From assembly GCF_900115205.1 (NCBI RefSeq), contig NZ_FOYQ01000002.1, forward strand, positions 1,178,001-1,242,000: DNA of 64,000 nucleotides, in the 5' to 3' direction. The notes beneath the pieces are model-generated. The model was not told the DNA's origin and ran no database searches. It was given only the letters and a program-made list of their open reading frames with translations. Shown piece after piece: positions 56,201 to 63,935 of this stretch (its first letter is position 1; the number at the start of each line of letters is the position of its first letter). This stretch comes from Robiginitalea myxolifaciens (GTDB taxonomy: Bacteria > Bacteroidota > Bacteroidia > Flavobacteriales > Flavobacteriaceae). The position numbers and the translations under genes are program-made.

Positions 56201-56471
56201 GCTTCAGATATACGATGCTACAACGCTTCGTCTTCAGGAAGTTTCTTTAGGATACTCTTTCCCTAAGAAGTTCCTCGACAAGACGCCGTTTGGCTCGCTT
56301 TCGGTAACAGTCTCAGGATTTAATCTTTGGTATGAAGCATTCAACACCCCTGACGGTGCTAACTTCGATCCTAATATTGCAGGGGTTGGTGTAGGTAACG
56401 GACGTGGATTCGACTTCCTGAACGGACCAAGTTCAAGACGTTACGGAGTGAGTGTACGCGCCAGTTTCTAA
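53229..56471 (+). CDS. SusC/RagA-family TonB-linked outer membrane transporter
   Basis: A 1080-aa SusC-like protein. Domains: signal peptide (VVQISFAQ), carboxypeptidase-regulatory-like domain (ISGTVTDADGLPLPGVNIVV), a conserved EEVVVTAQG linker, plug (TNIVIRGYQSFSQNNQPLFIVDGVPF) and a large barrel ending in RRYGVSVRASF. It imports nutrients together with the SusD lipoprotein encoded next. No glycoside hydrolase, protease or regulator gene flanks the pair, so the substrate is open; a peptide- or polymer-type ligand is possible. Codon use favours AAC, GGT and CGT, unlike most neighbours, which suggests high expression. Confidence 0.93.
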   Translation: MRTNLNGILTLLLAFVVQISFAQDRAISGTVTDADGLPLPGVNIVVEGTTTGTQSDFDGNYSLQASTGQVLVFTYLGMRAERRSVGAGSTINVQMSEDAQALEEVVVTAQGIKREKKALGYAVSNVDEEKLADRTEGDIGRVLTGKASGVNITQQSGVSGSATNIVIRGYQSFSQNNQPLFIVDGVPFSSDTNAQGDFADGNNGSSRFLDLDPNNIESVNVLKGLSAATLYGEQGKNGVILITTKNGSLGGKPKKSEITIASSLFFNELASMPDYQDQYGNGFDQAFGWFFSNWGPSFDREGRAGWGNAANFPGIYDLQNDGTILHPFSTAGASTGIPAAFPEFQGRRYAWKPYNSVGQFFRTGTVANISINANGASEDGKITYNASYGHLDDEGFTPGNNLKRNTIGVGGRAQLSNKFTISGTMNYSRTDFRSPPVARGDGSQVSGDGASVFSNVFFTPRSVDLVNIPFQNPITGGSVYYRQNNSIQHPLWTVANAGTRQLTNRAFGRLSAQYDFSDNLNLLYRFGYDVYNERNTQFQHKGGIDVSTQFLSGVYGSWDNNNTIWNHDVILNGSYDLTEKLDLTFNVGGQARSTYYDRNGVFSSGQNVFGVLRHFNYDLQNEIQFTQRNNLVGVYGQVDLGYDDFLYLTLNGRNDWVSNQSVENRSLFYKGASFSFIPTSAFEGLSSQGGINFLKLRGGYGESAGFATGYPTSVDLFLDTQDFVNQDGGFVVTNTVSNTVANPGIKPERYTEIEAGIEGRFFNFVTLDLSVYRRITNDLIINRPLDPSTGGTAIQTNVGEIEGTGIEADLGLALINTEDFSWNVNANFTSGESVVNDLGLDTDIIVYAGFTNLGNAAIEGERLGVIVGSRIQRDENGNFVVDASGNYIDEEVDENGRLPIIGDPTPDFLLNIGSDLSYKGFNFSFLFNHQQGGDIYSETTAVLLGRGLIEETVDRETTFILPGVSTDGSPNTVAINNSAYYFSNVLFGPNELQIYDATTLRLQEVSLGYSFPKKFLDKTPFGSLSVTVSGFNLWYEAFNTPDGANFDPNIAGVGVGNGRGFDFLNGPSSRRYGVSVRASF

Positions 56472-56485
56472 AAAAAATAGCATAG

Positions 56486-58138
56486 ATGATTATGAAAAAT
56501 ATAGTAAAAATAGCAAGTTGTATTCTAGCGGTTGGAGCCCTTACGTTCCAGTCCTGCGAGAGTATTGAGTTGGATTTGAGAAACAATCCAAACGCCCTCT
56601 CTCCCGACAACGCAGATCCCAATTTCCTTCTGAACGGTATCCAAGAAGATTTTATTCGTACCGTACAGACTATGGGAACACGAGCTGCGGAATTCGTGCG
56701 AATCGAATATCTGTTTGGCCGACAGTACCAACAGACCTATCAGCCATCTAACTTCGATGCGCAGTGGGAGGATATTTACACAGAGCAGTTAACCGACACC
56801 TATACGCTGTACGGATTAGCTGATGACCGTGACCTACCTTATCACAAGGGAATGGGTCAGTTCATGGAAGCATATTCCATGGTTATGTTGGTAGATTTCT
56901 TTGGAGATGTTCCTTATGCTGAGGCAAACCTCGGTTCTGAGAATTTTAACCCATCCCCTGAAAGTGGTGCAAGCATTTATGACAAAATGCTGAGCCTTCT
57001 GGATGAAGCCATTGCCAATTTCAACGCAGGTGGTGTTGCTCCTCAGAACGACTTCTTCTACGATGGAGACGCTGCTGCCTGGGTACGCGCTTGTAATACT
57101 TTAAAGTTGAAAATCCTTATCAACCGTCGTACGGTAGATGCCGGATCCATCGCAACTTTCAATGGTATTATCAACACAGGAAATTACATCTCTTCAGTTG
57201 ATGAGGATATGGACTTCCAATGGGGTACTAACGCAGTACAACCCGATGTTCGTCATCCACAGTACGCTGGAGACTATACACCAACAGGTGGTGGAGATTA
57301 TCGCGCGAATCACTTGATGAACTACATGAACAATCAAGATGATCCACGAATCCGATACTTCTTCTACCGTCAGAACGCTGATACTCCTGGAGCTCCAGGT
57401 ATCCCTGGAGATCTGGAGACTATCGAATGTTCATTACAGTCTCCTCCTCCACACTACTTCGGTTTCCCATTCTGTAGCCTGGAAAATGGATACTGGGGAC
57501 GTGACCACGGAAGTGACGAAGGTATTCCACCAGATGGATTCCTGAGATCTCTGATTGGAGTATATCCAGCAGGAGGTAAATTCGACGATGACACCTTTGA
57601 AGGCCAGGTTCTTGGCAACGGTGGCGGTGGTGCTGGTGTTACACCTGTACTGATGGCCTCTACAGTTGATTTCTGGCGTGCTGAAATCGCTATGGTTCAG
57701 GGGAACACTCCCGGAGCTAAGCAATTCATGCTCGACGGACTGGCCAAATCAGTAGAAAAGGTTACTGCCTTTGGTAGTGTTGACCCAACCGCTGATTTGT
57801 CTTTCGAACCAAGCGAGGCAGACATTACTGCTCACGCTAACCTGATCGATGACGATTTTGATGCTGATGCTACTGGAGGATGGAATGTTCTTGCTCAGGA
57901 GTTCTATGTGTCCCTGTACGGAAACGGACTGGATGGCTTCAACTTCTACAGAAGAACTGGATACCCAGATAATTTGCAACCAAACCTGGAGCCTAATCCT
58001 GGTAGCGTGAATAGATCGTTCTTCTATCCTGCAAATGCGGCGAATGCGAATTCAAACATTACGCAAAAGCCTGATCACTTGCAGCAGGTATTCTGGGATA
58101 ACAATCCTTCGGGACCATCATTCCCATTCTCTAATTAA
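56486..58138 (+). CDS. SusD/RagB-family nutrient-binding lipoprotein
   Basis: A 550-aa surface lipoprotein with lipobox TFQSC in the first 25 residues. The helical TPR-like fold shows as FRTVQTMGTRAAEFVRI-type and YTEQLTDTYTLYGLADD segments, closest to the SusD-like-2 group. It caps the SusC transporter. It begins 14 bp after susC, and a further lipoprotein follows 17 bp on. Start ATGs are at 56486 and 56492. Confidence 0.9.
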   Translation: MIMKNIVKIASCILAVGALTFQSCESIELDLRNNPNALSPDNADPNFLLNGIQEDFIRTVQTMGTRAAEFVRIEYLFGRQYQQTYQPSNFDAQWEDIYTEQLTDTYTLYGLADDRDLPYHKGMGQFMEAYSMVMLVDFFGDVPYAEANLGSENFNPSPESGASIYDKMLSLLDEAIANFNAGGVAPQNDFFYDGDAAAWVRACNTLKLKILINRRTVDAGSIATFNGIINTGNYISSVDEDMDFQWGTNAVQPDVRHPQYAGDYTPTGGGDYRANHLMNYMNNQDDPRIRYFFYRQNADTPGAPGIPGDLETIECSLQSPPPHYFGFPFCSLENGYWGRDHGSDEGIPPDGFLRSLIGVYPAGGKFDDDTFEGQVLGNGGGGAGVTPVLMASTVDFWRAEIAMVQGNTPGAKQFMLDGLAKSVEKVTAFGSVDPTADLSFEPSEADITAHANLIDDDFDADATGGWNVLAQEFYVSLYGNGLDGFNFYRRTGYPDNLQPNLEPNPGSVNRSFFYPANAANANSNITQKPDHLQQVFWDNNPSGPSFPFSN

Positions 58139-58155
58139 TACTAACACCAAGAAAG

Positions 58156-59139
58156 ATGAGAAAGATTTATAAATCAATTTTTACCTTCGCTTTTGCACTC
58201 ATCCTATTTGGGTGTGAGAACGATGATAGAGTAATATCTACTGTACTGGACGATGTGAACACCAGTCAGGCTTTCCTTAGGATCTTGAATGTGTCCGGTT
58301 CTAACCTGGATATCTTCGATACTTCCTCTGGAGTAGATTGGCAATTGGAATATCAACTCACGGCTAACGATCCTTCACTGGAAGGTCTTACCGGGGTAGA
58401 TTTTACGGTAAGTTTTATCGATAACTTTAATGACGGAGTTGATAACTCTACCGGTCCTGTACCTTTCGGATCCCTTTCCCCTGGAGATTTTGATATCCCT
58501 GGTGATTTCGGTGGATCTGTAGCCGAATATAGCTATACCCTGCAGGGCGCCATGGATGCACTGGGTCTTCAGTTGAATCAATTGAACGGTGGTGACATCT
58601 TTATCGTAAGCTGGGAAATGAGCCTGGATGACGGTACGGTTATCGGACCAGAAGATGTGAGTGGTGACGTTGCTGCTGTTGGTGGATACTACTCTGCCCA
58701 GTACCAATTGACTGCTTCTCTGGTTTGTAACTTTGATGAGCCAGATTTCTTCACTGGTACTTATCAAATTGAGCAATTGACAGGTTCTGATCCATTCTTC
58801 TCTGACGAGACATTTGGAACGCAGACTGTGGAATTGGTTGCGAATGGAACTGAGCGTTCTTTCGTATTCCTTTACTACCCTGGAAACTTTGACTTCGAAC
58901 AAAACTTCGTTATGAACTTTGTTTGTGATCGAATTGAATTCTCCAGTAGTGCAGTTTCAGGAACCTTAGGATGTGGTGGAGGAACCATTACCCAAGGGAA
59001 CACACCAGGCATGCCTACCTTCTTCGATCAAACATTCCAGAACGATACAGACATTACGCTGTTCATTCAGGACTTTGATGACGATGCAGGTTGTGACACT
59101 GGACCAAACCAGATTACTGTAAGATTGACCAAGCTGTAA
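58156..59139 (+). CDS. Predicted surface lipoprotein of the SusC/D operon
   Basis: A 327-aa predicted lipoprotein (ALILFGC, Cys20), with an acidic, beta-rich mature part of low lysine content. It occupies the position where SusE/F-type accessory binding lipoproteins are found, and might bind the transported ligand. No named domain is recognised. It is the last gene of the operon before a strong terminator. Confidence 0.72.
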   Translation: MRKIYKSIFTFAFALILFGCENDDRVISTVLDDVNTSQAFLRILNVSGSNLDIFDTSSGVDWQLEYQLTANDPSLEGLTGVDFTVSFIDNFNDGVDNSTGPVPFGSLSPGDFDIPGDFGGSVAEYSYTLQGAMDALGLQLNQLNGGDIFIVSWEMSLDDGTVIGPEDVSGDVAAVGGYYSAQYQLTASLVCNFDEPDFFTGTYQIEQLTGSDPFFSDETFGTQTVELVANGTERSFVFLYYPGNFDFEQNFVMNFVCDRIEFSSSAVSGTLGCGGGTITQGNTPGMPTFFDQTFQNDTDITLFIQDFDDDAGCDTGPNQITVRLTKL

Positions 59140-59160
59140 TACGCTTAGCCATCATAAATA

Positions 59161-59186
59161 AAAGGCCGCTCTGATGAGCGGCCTTT
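59161..59186 (+). terminator. Terminator of the SusC/D operon
   Basis: AAAGGCCGCTC (59161-59171), loop TGAT, GAGCGGCCTTT (59176-59186), then TTAT. It is a perfect 11-bp stem 22 bp after the last stop. Confidence 0.9.
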
Positions 59187-59279
59187 TTATTTCGATCAAA
59201 TGCGAAGAAATTGTTAATGTTCTTCGCGCAGGCCCCAACAGGCCTTGCTTTTTAGTATCTTTCGGCTCAAATTATTGAG

Positions 59280-60008
59280 ATGAAAAAAATACTATTCACA
59301 TTCCTTGCTGTAGCATCTTTTGCAGGTGCTTACGCACAAGCTGGAGTTCAGTTGAGAAATGACGGATTCAGCGCCACAACCAATCAAATGTTCACCGAAC
59401 TTCGCAAGAAGAAAGCCACTGAAGTTCCTCTGGGAACTGTAGGGTCTCCTTATATCGACGAATCATTCGCTCCCTGTGAGGTTTACTATAACGACGAATT
59501 GGTCGGAACTTTCTACTACCGACATAACGCCGTAAATGACGAGATTGAAATCAAAGACAACCCGATGCCCGATGCAGAAGTAAGCTCTCTGGCTACTATG
59601 CGTCAATTGCGGATTATAGTTAAGAAATCCGGGCAGGAGATTAGCATGCAAACCTTCGAAACTAAAGAAGACCAACTGCGCAACGGTTACCTCTACGCCA
59701 TCACAGGAGAAGGTGATTATCAATTGTATCAGCGCAATAAGGTAAAGTTTACGGAAGGAACGGAAGCCGTTAGTTCCTACGTGCGTTCTCAGCCCAACCG
59801 ATTCTCAATCTTTACGGACTACTACTATTCCGATAAGGATGGAAAAGTGGTAAACTTTGTTCCCTCCAGAAAGGGGGCATTCATTTCCTCTTTTGATAAG
59901 TCTATCCAATCCTCTTTGAAAGAATACATGAAAGAGGAAGGACTTAATGTGAAAAAAGAAGAAGACCTTGTCAAAATTTTCGCATTCCTGAACCAGCAAG
60001 GCGTATAA
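59280..60008 (+). CDS. Secreted/periplasmic protein of unknown function
   Basis: A 242-aa protein with a clear signal peptide (LAVASFAGAYAQ, cleavage ~20). The mature domain is mixed alpha/beta, with FAPCEVYYNDELVGTFYYR and a lysine-rich C-terminal helix (LKEYMKEEGLNVKKEEDLVK). No family is recognised. Codon use resembles the upstream SusC/D operon, but a terminator separates them. A strong hairpin follows. Confidence 0.65.
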   Translation: MKKILFTFLAVASFAGAYAQAGVQLRNDGFSATTNQMFTELRKKKATEVPLGTVGSPYIDESFAPCEVYYNDELVGTFYYRHNAVNDEIEIKDNPMPDAEVSSLATMRQLRIIVKKSGQEISMQTFETKEDQLRNGYLYAITGEGDYQLYQRNKVKFTEGTEAVSSYVRSQPNRFSIFTDYYYSDKDGKVVNFVPSRKGAFISSFDKSIQSSLKEYMKEEGLNVKKEEDLVKIFAFLNQQGV

Positions 60009-60032
60009 CCAAAAGCCAGGAATCCAAAGCAT

Positions 60033-60065
60033 AAAAAACCATCTGTTTTCAGCAGATGGTTTTTT
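60033..60065 (+). terminator. Terminator before rlmB
   Basis: AAAAAACCATCTG (60033-60045), loop TTTTCAG, CAGATGGTTTTTT (60053-60065) form a 13-bp perfect stem with a built-in U tract. Confidence 0.88.
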
Positions 60066-60081
60066 TATTGCCCAAGGCGAT

Positions 60082-60089
60082 TATCTTTG
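60082..60089 (+). promoter_or_regulatory. Candidate -7 element of rlmB
   Basis: TATCTTTG matches TAnnTTTG but lies only 7 bp before the ATG at 60097. This suggests a leaderless or nearly leaderless transcript. No -33 TTG is seen at the usual distance. Confidence 0.4.
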
Positions 60090-60096
60090 AAGTATC

Positions 60097-60831
60097 ATGG
60101 GAAAAGATCTACGCATTTTTGGCGCGCGGGCTGTACTTGAGGCCCTGGAGGCTGGTGAGGTGCCCGAGAAAATATTGGTGCAGCATGGCCTCTCCGGTGG
60201 ATTGCTTACCGAGATCCAGCAAAAAGCCAGGAAACAAAATGTTCCTCTGAGCTTTGCACCCCAAAAGGCGTTCAATAAATATGCCTCGCGGAATCATCAG
60301 GGCGTTGTTGCCTTCCTCCCAGCTATTCAATACCTGGAGTATACCGACCTTATCGATTCGGTTGTTTCCGTTGAAGAGAAACCGCTTTTCCTGCTCCTGG
60401 ACGGTCTTACAGATGTGCGTAATCTCGGAGCCATTATCCGGACCGCAGTCTGCACCGGCGTACATGGCCTCATCCTCCCTACTCAGGGTACCGCTCCCAT
60501 TAACGCGGACACGGTCAAAACATCGGCCGGTGCCGTCTTTAGCCTTTCCGTTGCGCGATGCCCGCATCTGAAGGATGCCATATATTACCTGCAATCCAGC
60601 GGAGTTCGGATCGCTGCGGCTACGGAAAAGTCTGAAGAATCCATCTATGACCAGGATCTCAATCAGCCCCTTGCCCTGCTTATGGGGTCAGAAGGAAAAG
60701 GTATTCATCCTTCGCTGTTGAAACTATCCGACATGCAGCTAAAATTACCCATGGAAGGAAATATTGCCTCCTTGAATGTCTCCGTAGCTTGCGGGGCAAT
60801 GCTCTACGAAATCCTCCGGCAGAAAAGATAG
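60097..60831 (+). CDS. rlmB: 23S rRNA (guanosine-2'-O)-methyltransferase RlmB (TrmH family)
   Basis: A 244-aa SPOUT methyltransferase that modifies G2251 of 23S rRNA. The substrate-binding N-terminal domain begins GKDLRIFGARAVLEAL. SPOUT motifs 1-3 are LDGLTDVRNLGAIIRTA, LLMGSEGKGIHPSLL and ASLNVSVACGAMLYE. Its length is normal for RlmB, so RlmB is preferred over TrmH. It is convergent with the rhomboid gene 10 bp downstream. Confidence 0.9.
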   Translation: MGKDLRIFGARAVLEALEAGEVPEKILVQHGLSGGLLTEIQQKARKQNVPLSFAPQKAFNKYASRNHQGVVAFLPAIQYLEYTDLIDSVVSVEEKPLFLLLDGLTDVRNLGAIIRTAVCTGVHGLILPTQGTAPINADTVKTSAGAVFSLSVARCPHLKDAIYYLQSSGVRIAAATEKSEESIYDQDLNQPLALLMGSEGKGIHPSLLKLSDMQLKLPMEGNIASLNVSVACGAMLYEILRQKR

Positions 60832-60841
60832 TTCCTCCCCC

Positions 60842-61660
60842 CTATTGCTCCCCCGAATTATCCGGGGTATTCTTTGGTTTGTAAGGGCTATTCTTTGGTT
60901 TATAGGAATAGCGGACCCGCAGTGCGGGCCTACCGGGATCGTGTTGCTCTCCCGAACCATCTTCTGGAGATGCAGGCTCTTGCTCCTGTTCCAGTTCCCT
61001 GGAATCAATAAAATTTCCATCGGCATCGAACTGCCGCATAAAAGGATCGTCCTCTTCCCGGTAGTCTTCGGATTCCCAGGTATATTTTGGCTTCTCAGGT
61101 ACTTCGTGGCGCAGCAGCAGTGCCAGCAATAATCCTGAGACTGCGCCTGCCAGATGCCCTTCCCAGGATATGCCATCCTGAATCGGGAATACATACCAGA
61201 CCATGCTTCCGTATATGAACACCACGATCAGCGACAGGGCAACCAGGCGATAATGCCTGGAGATAATTCCCCGGAAAAAAATGAAGCTCGCTAACAGGTA
61301 AATGATTCCGCTGGCGCCTATGTGATAAGAGGGTCGGCCGATAATCCAGGTGAGCAAGCCGGAAAGCAATCCCCCGATTACCAGGACTTTGAAAGTGGAA
61401 CGTGGATAGAAGTACAACAATACTGCACTCAGGACAAAAAGCGGCAGGGTATTGTTATATAAGTGGGTGGTGGAACCGTGAATAAAGGGACTGAATAGTA
61501 TACCCCTCAGTCCTTCGAGCGTCCTGGGATAAACCCCCCAGCGGCTGAAATTACTACCCACCCGCAATTCCATCATAAAAACAACCCAAATAACTAGCAC
61601 CAAAAAGAGCGGCAATAGCAGCAGACGCAAATTGGGTTTGGCATCAGGACCGGGAGACAT
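60842..61660 (-). CDS. Rhomboid-family intramembrane serine protease
   Basis: A 272-aa membrane protease with six predicted helices. The catalytic Ser is in HIGASGIIY and the catalytic His in WEGHLAG, both in membrane helices. FIHGSTTHLYNN carries the conserved loop residues. A hydrophilic C-terminal tail (~residues 205-272), rich in Glu/Asp then Pro/Lys, contains the short repeat YKPKN[ST]P. The frame is open to a TTG at 61687, but that codon lies in a -7 promoter element. The ATG at 61660 (MSPGPDAKPN) is the better start. Confidence 0.88.
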   Translation of the reverse strand: MSPGPDAKPNLRLLLLPLFLVLVIWVVFMMELRVGSNFSRWGVYPRTLEGLRGILFSPFIHGSTTHLYNNTLPLFVLSAVLLYFYPRSTFKVLVIGGLLSGLLTWIIGRPSYHIGASGIIYLLASFIFFRGIISRHYRLVALSLIVVFIYGSMVWYVFPIQDGISWEGHLAGAVSGLLLALLLRHEVPEKPKYTWESEDYREEDDPFMRQFDADGNFIDSRELEQEQEPASPEDGSGEQHDPGRPALRVRYSYKPKNSPYKPKNTPDNSGEQ

Positions 61661-61684
61661 TGCAGAATCGTTTAATGAGATATT

Positions 61685-61713
61685 CAAAGGTACATCTTAT
61701 CGGTCTTTCCCAA
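61685..61713 (-). promoter_or_regulatory. Flavobacterial promoter of the rhomboid gene
   Basis: On the minus strand TTG at 61713-61711, 18-bp spacer, TACCTTTG at 61692-61685. It fits TTG-N17-23-TAnnTTTG. It is 24 bp before the ATG. Confidence 0.6.
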
Positions 61714-61753
61714 AGGCCATGACCAAACAGGCTAATTGTACTATTTTTAGCTT

Positions 61754-63031
61754 ATGAATGAACCATTAGCCGAAAGGGTCAGACCTAAATCCCTGGAAGA
61801 CTACGTAAGCCAGGACCACCTGGTGGGTCCTGAGGGTGCCCTAACCCGGCAAATCCGTTCGGGAAACATCCCCTCGCTGATCTTTTGGGGACCTCCGGGG
61901 ACCGGTAAAACCACCCTGGCTCAAATTATTGCCCAGGAAAGTGGTCGTCCCTTCTTTACGCTTTCTGCCATTAATAGCGGTGTAAAGGACGTTCGGGAGG
62001 TCATTGACAAGGCCCGGAAGAGCGACGGTTTATTTACCACAAAAAATCCCATTCTATTTATTGACGAAATCCATCGATTCAGCAAATCCCAACAGGATTC
62101 GCTACTGGGGGCCGTCGAAAAAGGATGGGTTACCCTGGTCGGTGCCACTACCGAGAATCCGAGTTTTGAGGTGATACCCGCCTTGCTTTCCCGCTGCCAG
62201 GTATATACCCTGAATTCCTTTGGAAAGGAGGAACTCATTCGGCTGGTAGAACGCGCGATCAAGCGTGATTCCTGGCTGGCATCCAAGGATATTCATCTGG
62301 AAGAAACCGATGCACTGCTCAGGCTTTCCGGAGGGGACGGGCGAAAATTGCTGAATATATTTGAGCTTGTTGTCTCTGCGGCGGAAACCGATAGTATACA
62401 GGTAACGGACGAGCGCGTCCTGGAATTGGTCCAGCAATCCCCGGCCCGCTACGATAAAACCGGTGAGCAACACTACGATATAATTTCGGCCTTTATCAAG
62501 TCTATCCGGGGGAGCGACCCCAATGCCGCCGTCTATTGGCTGGCGCGCATGATCGCAGGTGGGGAGGACGTAAAATTCATTGCCCGTCGCATGCTTATCC
62601 TGGCTTCGGAAGATATCGGGCTGGCAAATCCGACAGCCCTGGTAATGGCCAATGCAACGTTCCGGGCCGTGGAAGTCATTGGGTACCCGGAAGCACGCAT
62701 AATCCTAAGTCAGTGTGCGGTTTACCTAGCAGCTTCTCCCAAAAGCAATAGTAGCTATATGGCCATTGGCCGTGCCCAGGAAGCTGTTCGCAAAACGGGG
62801 GACCTCAGTGTTCCACTGCCTTTACGCAACGCCCCTACCCGCCTGATGAAAGACCTGGGTTACGGGGATGCCTATAAATATGCCCACGATTTTCCGGGAA
62901 ATTTTGCTTTTATGGAATTTCTGCCCGAAGGCCTGGAGGATGCCAATTTTTACACCCCTGGAGCAAATTCCAGAGAAAAGGGACTGGCCGATTTCCTCAA
63001 AGCGCGCTGGAAAGACAAATACGACTTCTAG
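61754..63031 (+). CDS. rarA: Replication-associated recombination ATPase RarA (MgsA)
   Basis: A 425-aa AAA+ clamp-loader-like ATPase that acts at stalled forks. It starts NEPLAERVRPKSLEDYVSQDHLVG; Walker A is FWGPPGTGKTT (near 45) and Walker B LFIDEIHRFSKSQQD, followed by VGATTENPSFEV. The C-terminal tetramerisation domain has the usual AARMLILASEDIGLANP-type region. Its TAG at 63029-63031 sits in a 23-bp tandem duplication that separates it from the convergent gene. Confidence 0.94.
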   Translation: MNEPLAERVRPKSLEDYVSQDHLVGPEGALTRQIRSGNIPSLIFWGPPGTGKTTLAQIIAQESGRPFFTLSAINSGVKDVREVIDKARKSDGLFTTKNPILFIDEIHRFSKSQQDSLLGAVEKGWVTLVGATTENPSFEVIPALLSRCQVYTLNSFGKEELIRLVERAIKRDSWLASKDIHLEETDALLRLSGGDGRKLLNIFELVVSAAETDSIQVTDERVLELVQQSPARYDKTGEQHYDIISAFIKSIRGSDPNAAVYWLARMIAGGEDVKFIARRMLILASEDIGLANPTALVMANATFRAVEVIGYPEARIILSQCAVYLAASPKSNSSYMAIGRAQEAVRKTGDLSVPLPLRNAPTRLMKDLGYGDAYKYAHDFPGNFAFMEFLPEGLEDANFYTPGANSREKGLADFLKARWKDKYDF

Positions 63032-63073
63032 AATTTAACGTTCAGGGCTGCTAGAATTTAACGTTCAGGGCTA
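63028..63073. repeat. 23-bp tandem duplication at the rarA/downstream gene junction
   Basis: CTAGAATTTAACGTTCAGGG plus GCT[G/A] occurs at 63028-63050 and again at 63051-63073, differing only in the last base. The first copy holds the rarA stop. The second holds the stop and last codons of the convergent gene. Confidence 0.95.
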
Positions 63074-63926
63074 CCCTGAAAACTACATTGTCCTGGATGT
63101 ACTCGTGCCACCAGGTCTCCCCCTCCTGATAGACCGTTCCCTTGGCCACACCATCGACCATTGCAATGTAATTATCCGGGCGAGAGGAATTCAACAGTAC
63201 CATACGCACGGTTGGGGTGCTATCCACTAACTGATACCCATTGGCAATGGGCTGCGCATATAACATGTCGGAAGCTTCCCATTGCTCCTCCTGGGGGTTT
63301 TCTTCGGCCATGACAACCTGCTCCTCGACTTCCATTACTTCAGTCTCAGCTGCAGAAACTTCGTCCTTGCCGGCCTCTTTGGCTGTAGAAACTTCCTCCT
63401 GGACTGCTTCTTCAGCCGCTGTTGCTTCCGCTACCACCTCAGCTGGTGCAGCGGATTCTGCGGGAACTTCCTCCTCCTGAGGATCCTCCGGGGGATCATA
63501 GGAATAGGTCATTCCCTGCATCGATCCCAGCAGGGCGTCCGCAATAGCTTCCTTATAGGATTCTGCAAAATCCTTGGATTTACTTTCTCCATGGTATGTT
63601 TCGTAAACTACTTTGCCCTCACAATCGGAAAAGACAAACTTAATCCGGGATCTGAACATATTTCCTTCCTCCACCATAGCGGTCATCAATCCCAGACAAG
63701 GGTCTATGCGCAAATCCCTGGGCAACTTATTGTCATAAACTGCCGGAAAGCCCATTTGAGTAAGGTGATACTTGGTGAGGGTACTGGTATTGTATTGGTT
63801 AGTCTGCCTGAAATTTTCGAATCGCGTGGGAACGATAAGGTATTTGTAGGCGTTGATTTCAGTTTGTGCCTGAGCAAAGGAAAGTCCTGCCAAACAGCAG
63901 ATTAGAACATTGCGTAACCGATTCAT
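63051..63926 (-). CDS. Secreted protein with a central Glu/Ala-rich linker
   Basis: A 291-aa protein. Signal peptide (CLAGLSFAQAQ, cleavage ~21), an N-terminal domain (residues ~25-145; TEINAYKYLIVPTRFENF; two Cys), a long low-complexity Glu/Ala/Val linker (~150-225) and a C-terminal beta segment (~230-291) ending ALNVKF. No family is named. It follows the partial gene at the window edge by 9 bp and is probably cotranscribed. Confidence 0.65.
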   Translation of the reverse strand: MNRLRNVLICCLAGLSFAQAQTEINAYKYLIVPTRFENFRQTNQYNTSTLTKYHLTQMGFPAVYDNKLPRDLRIDPCLGLMTAMVEEGNMFRSRIKFVFSDCEGKVVYETYHGESKSKDFAESYKEAIADALLGSMQGMTYSYDPPEDPQEEEVPAESAAPAEVVAEATAAEEAVQEEVSTAKEAGKDEVSAAETEVMEVEEQVVMAEENPQEEQWEASDMLYAQPIANGYQLVDSTPTVRMVLLNSSRPDNYIAMVDGVAKGTVYQEGETWWHEYIQDNVVFRVALNVKF

Positions 63927-63935
63927 GTGGAGCTT

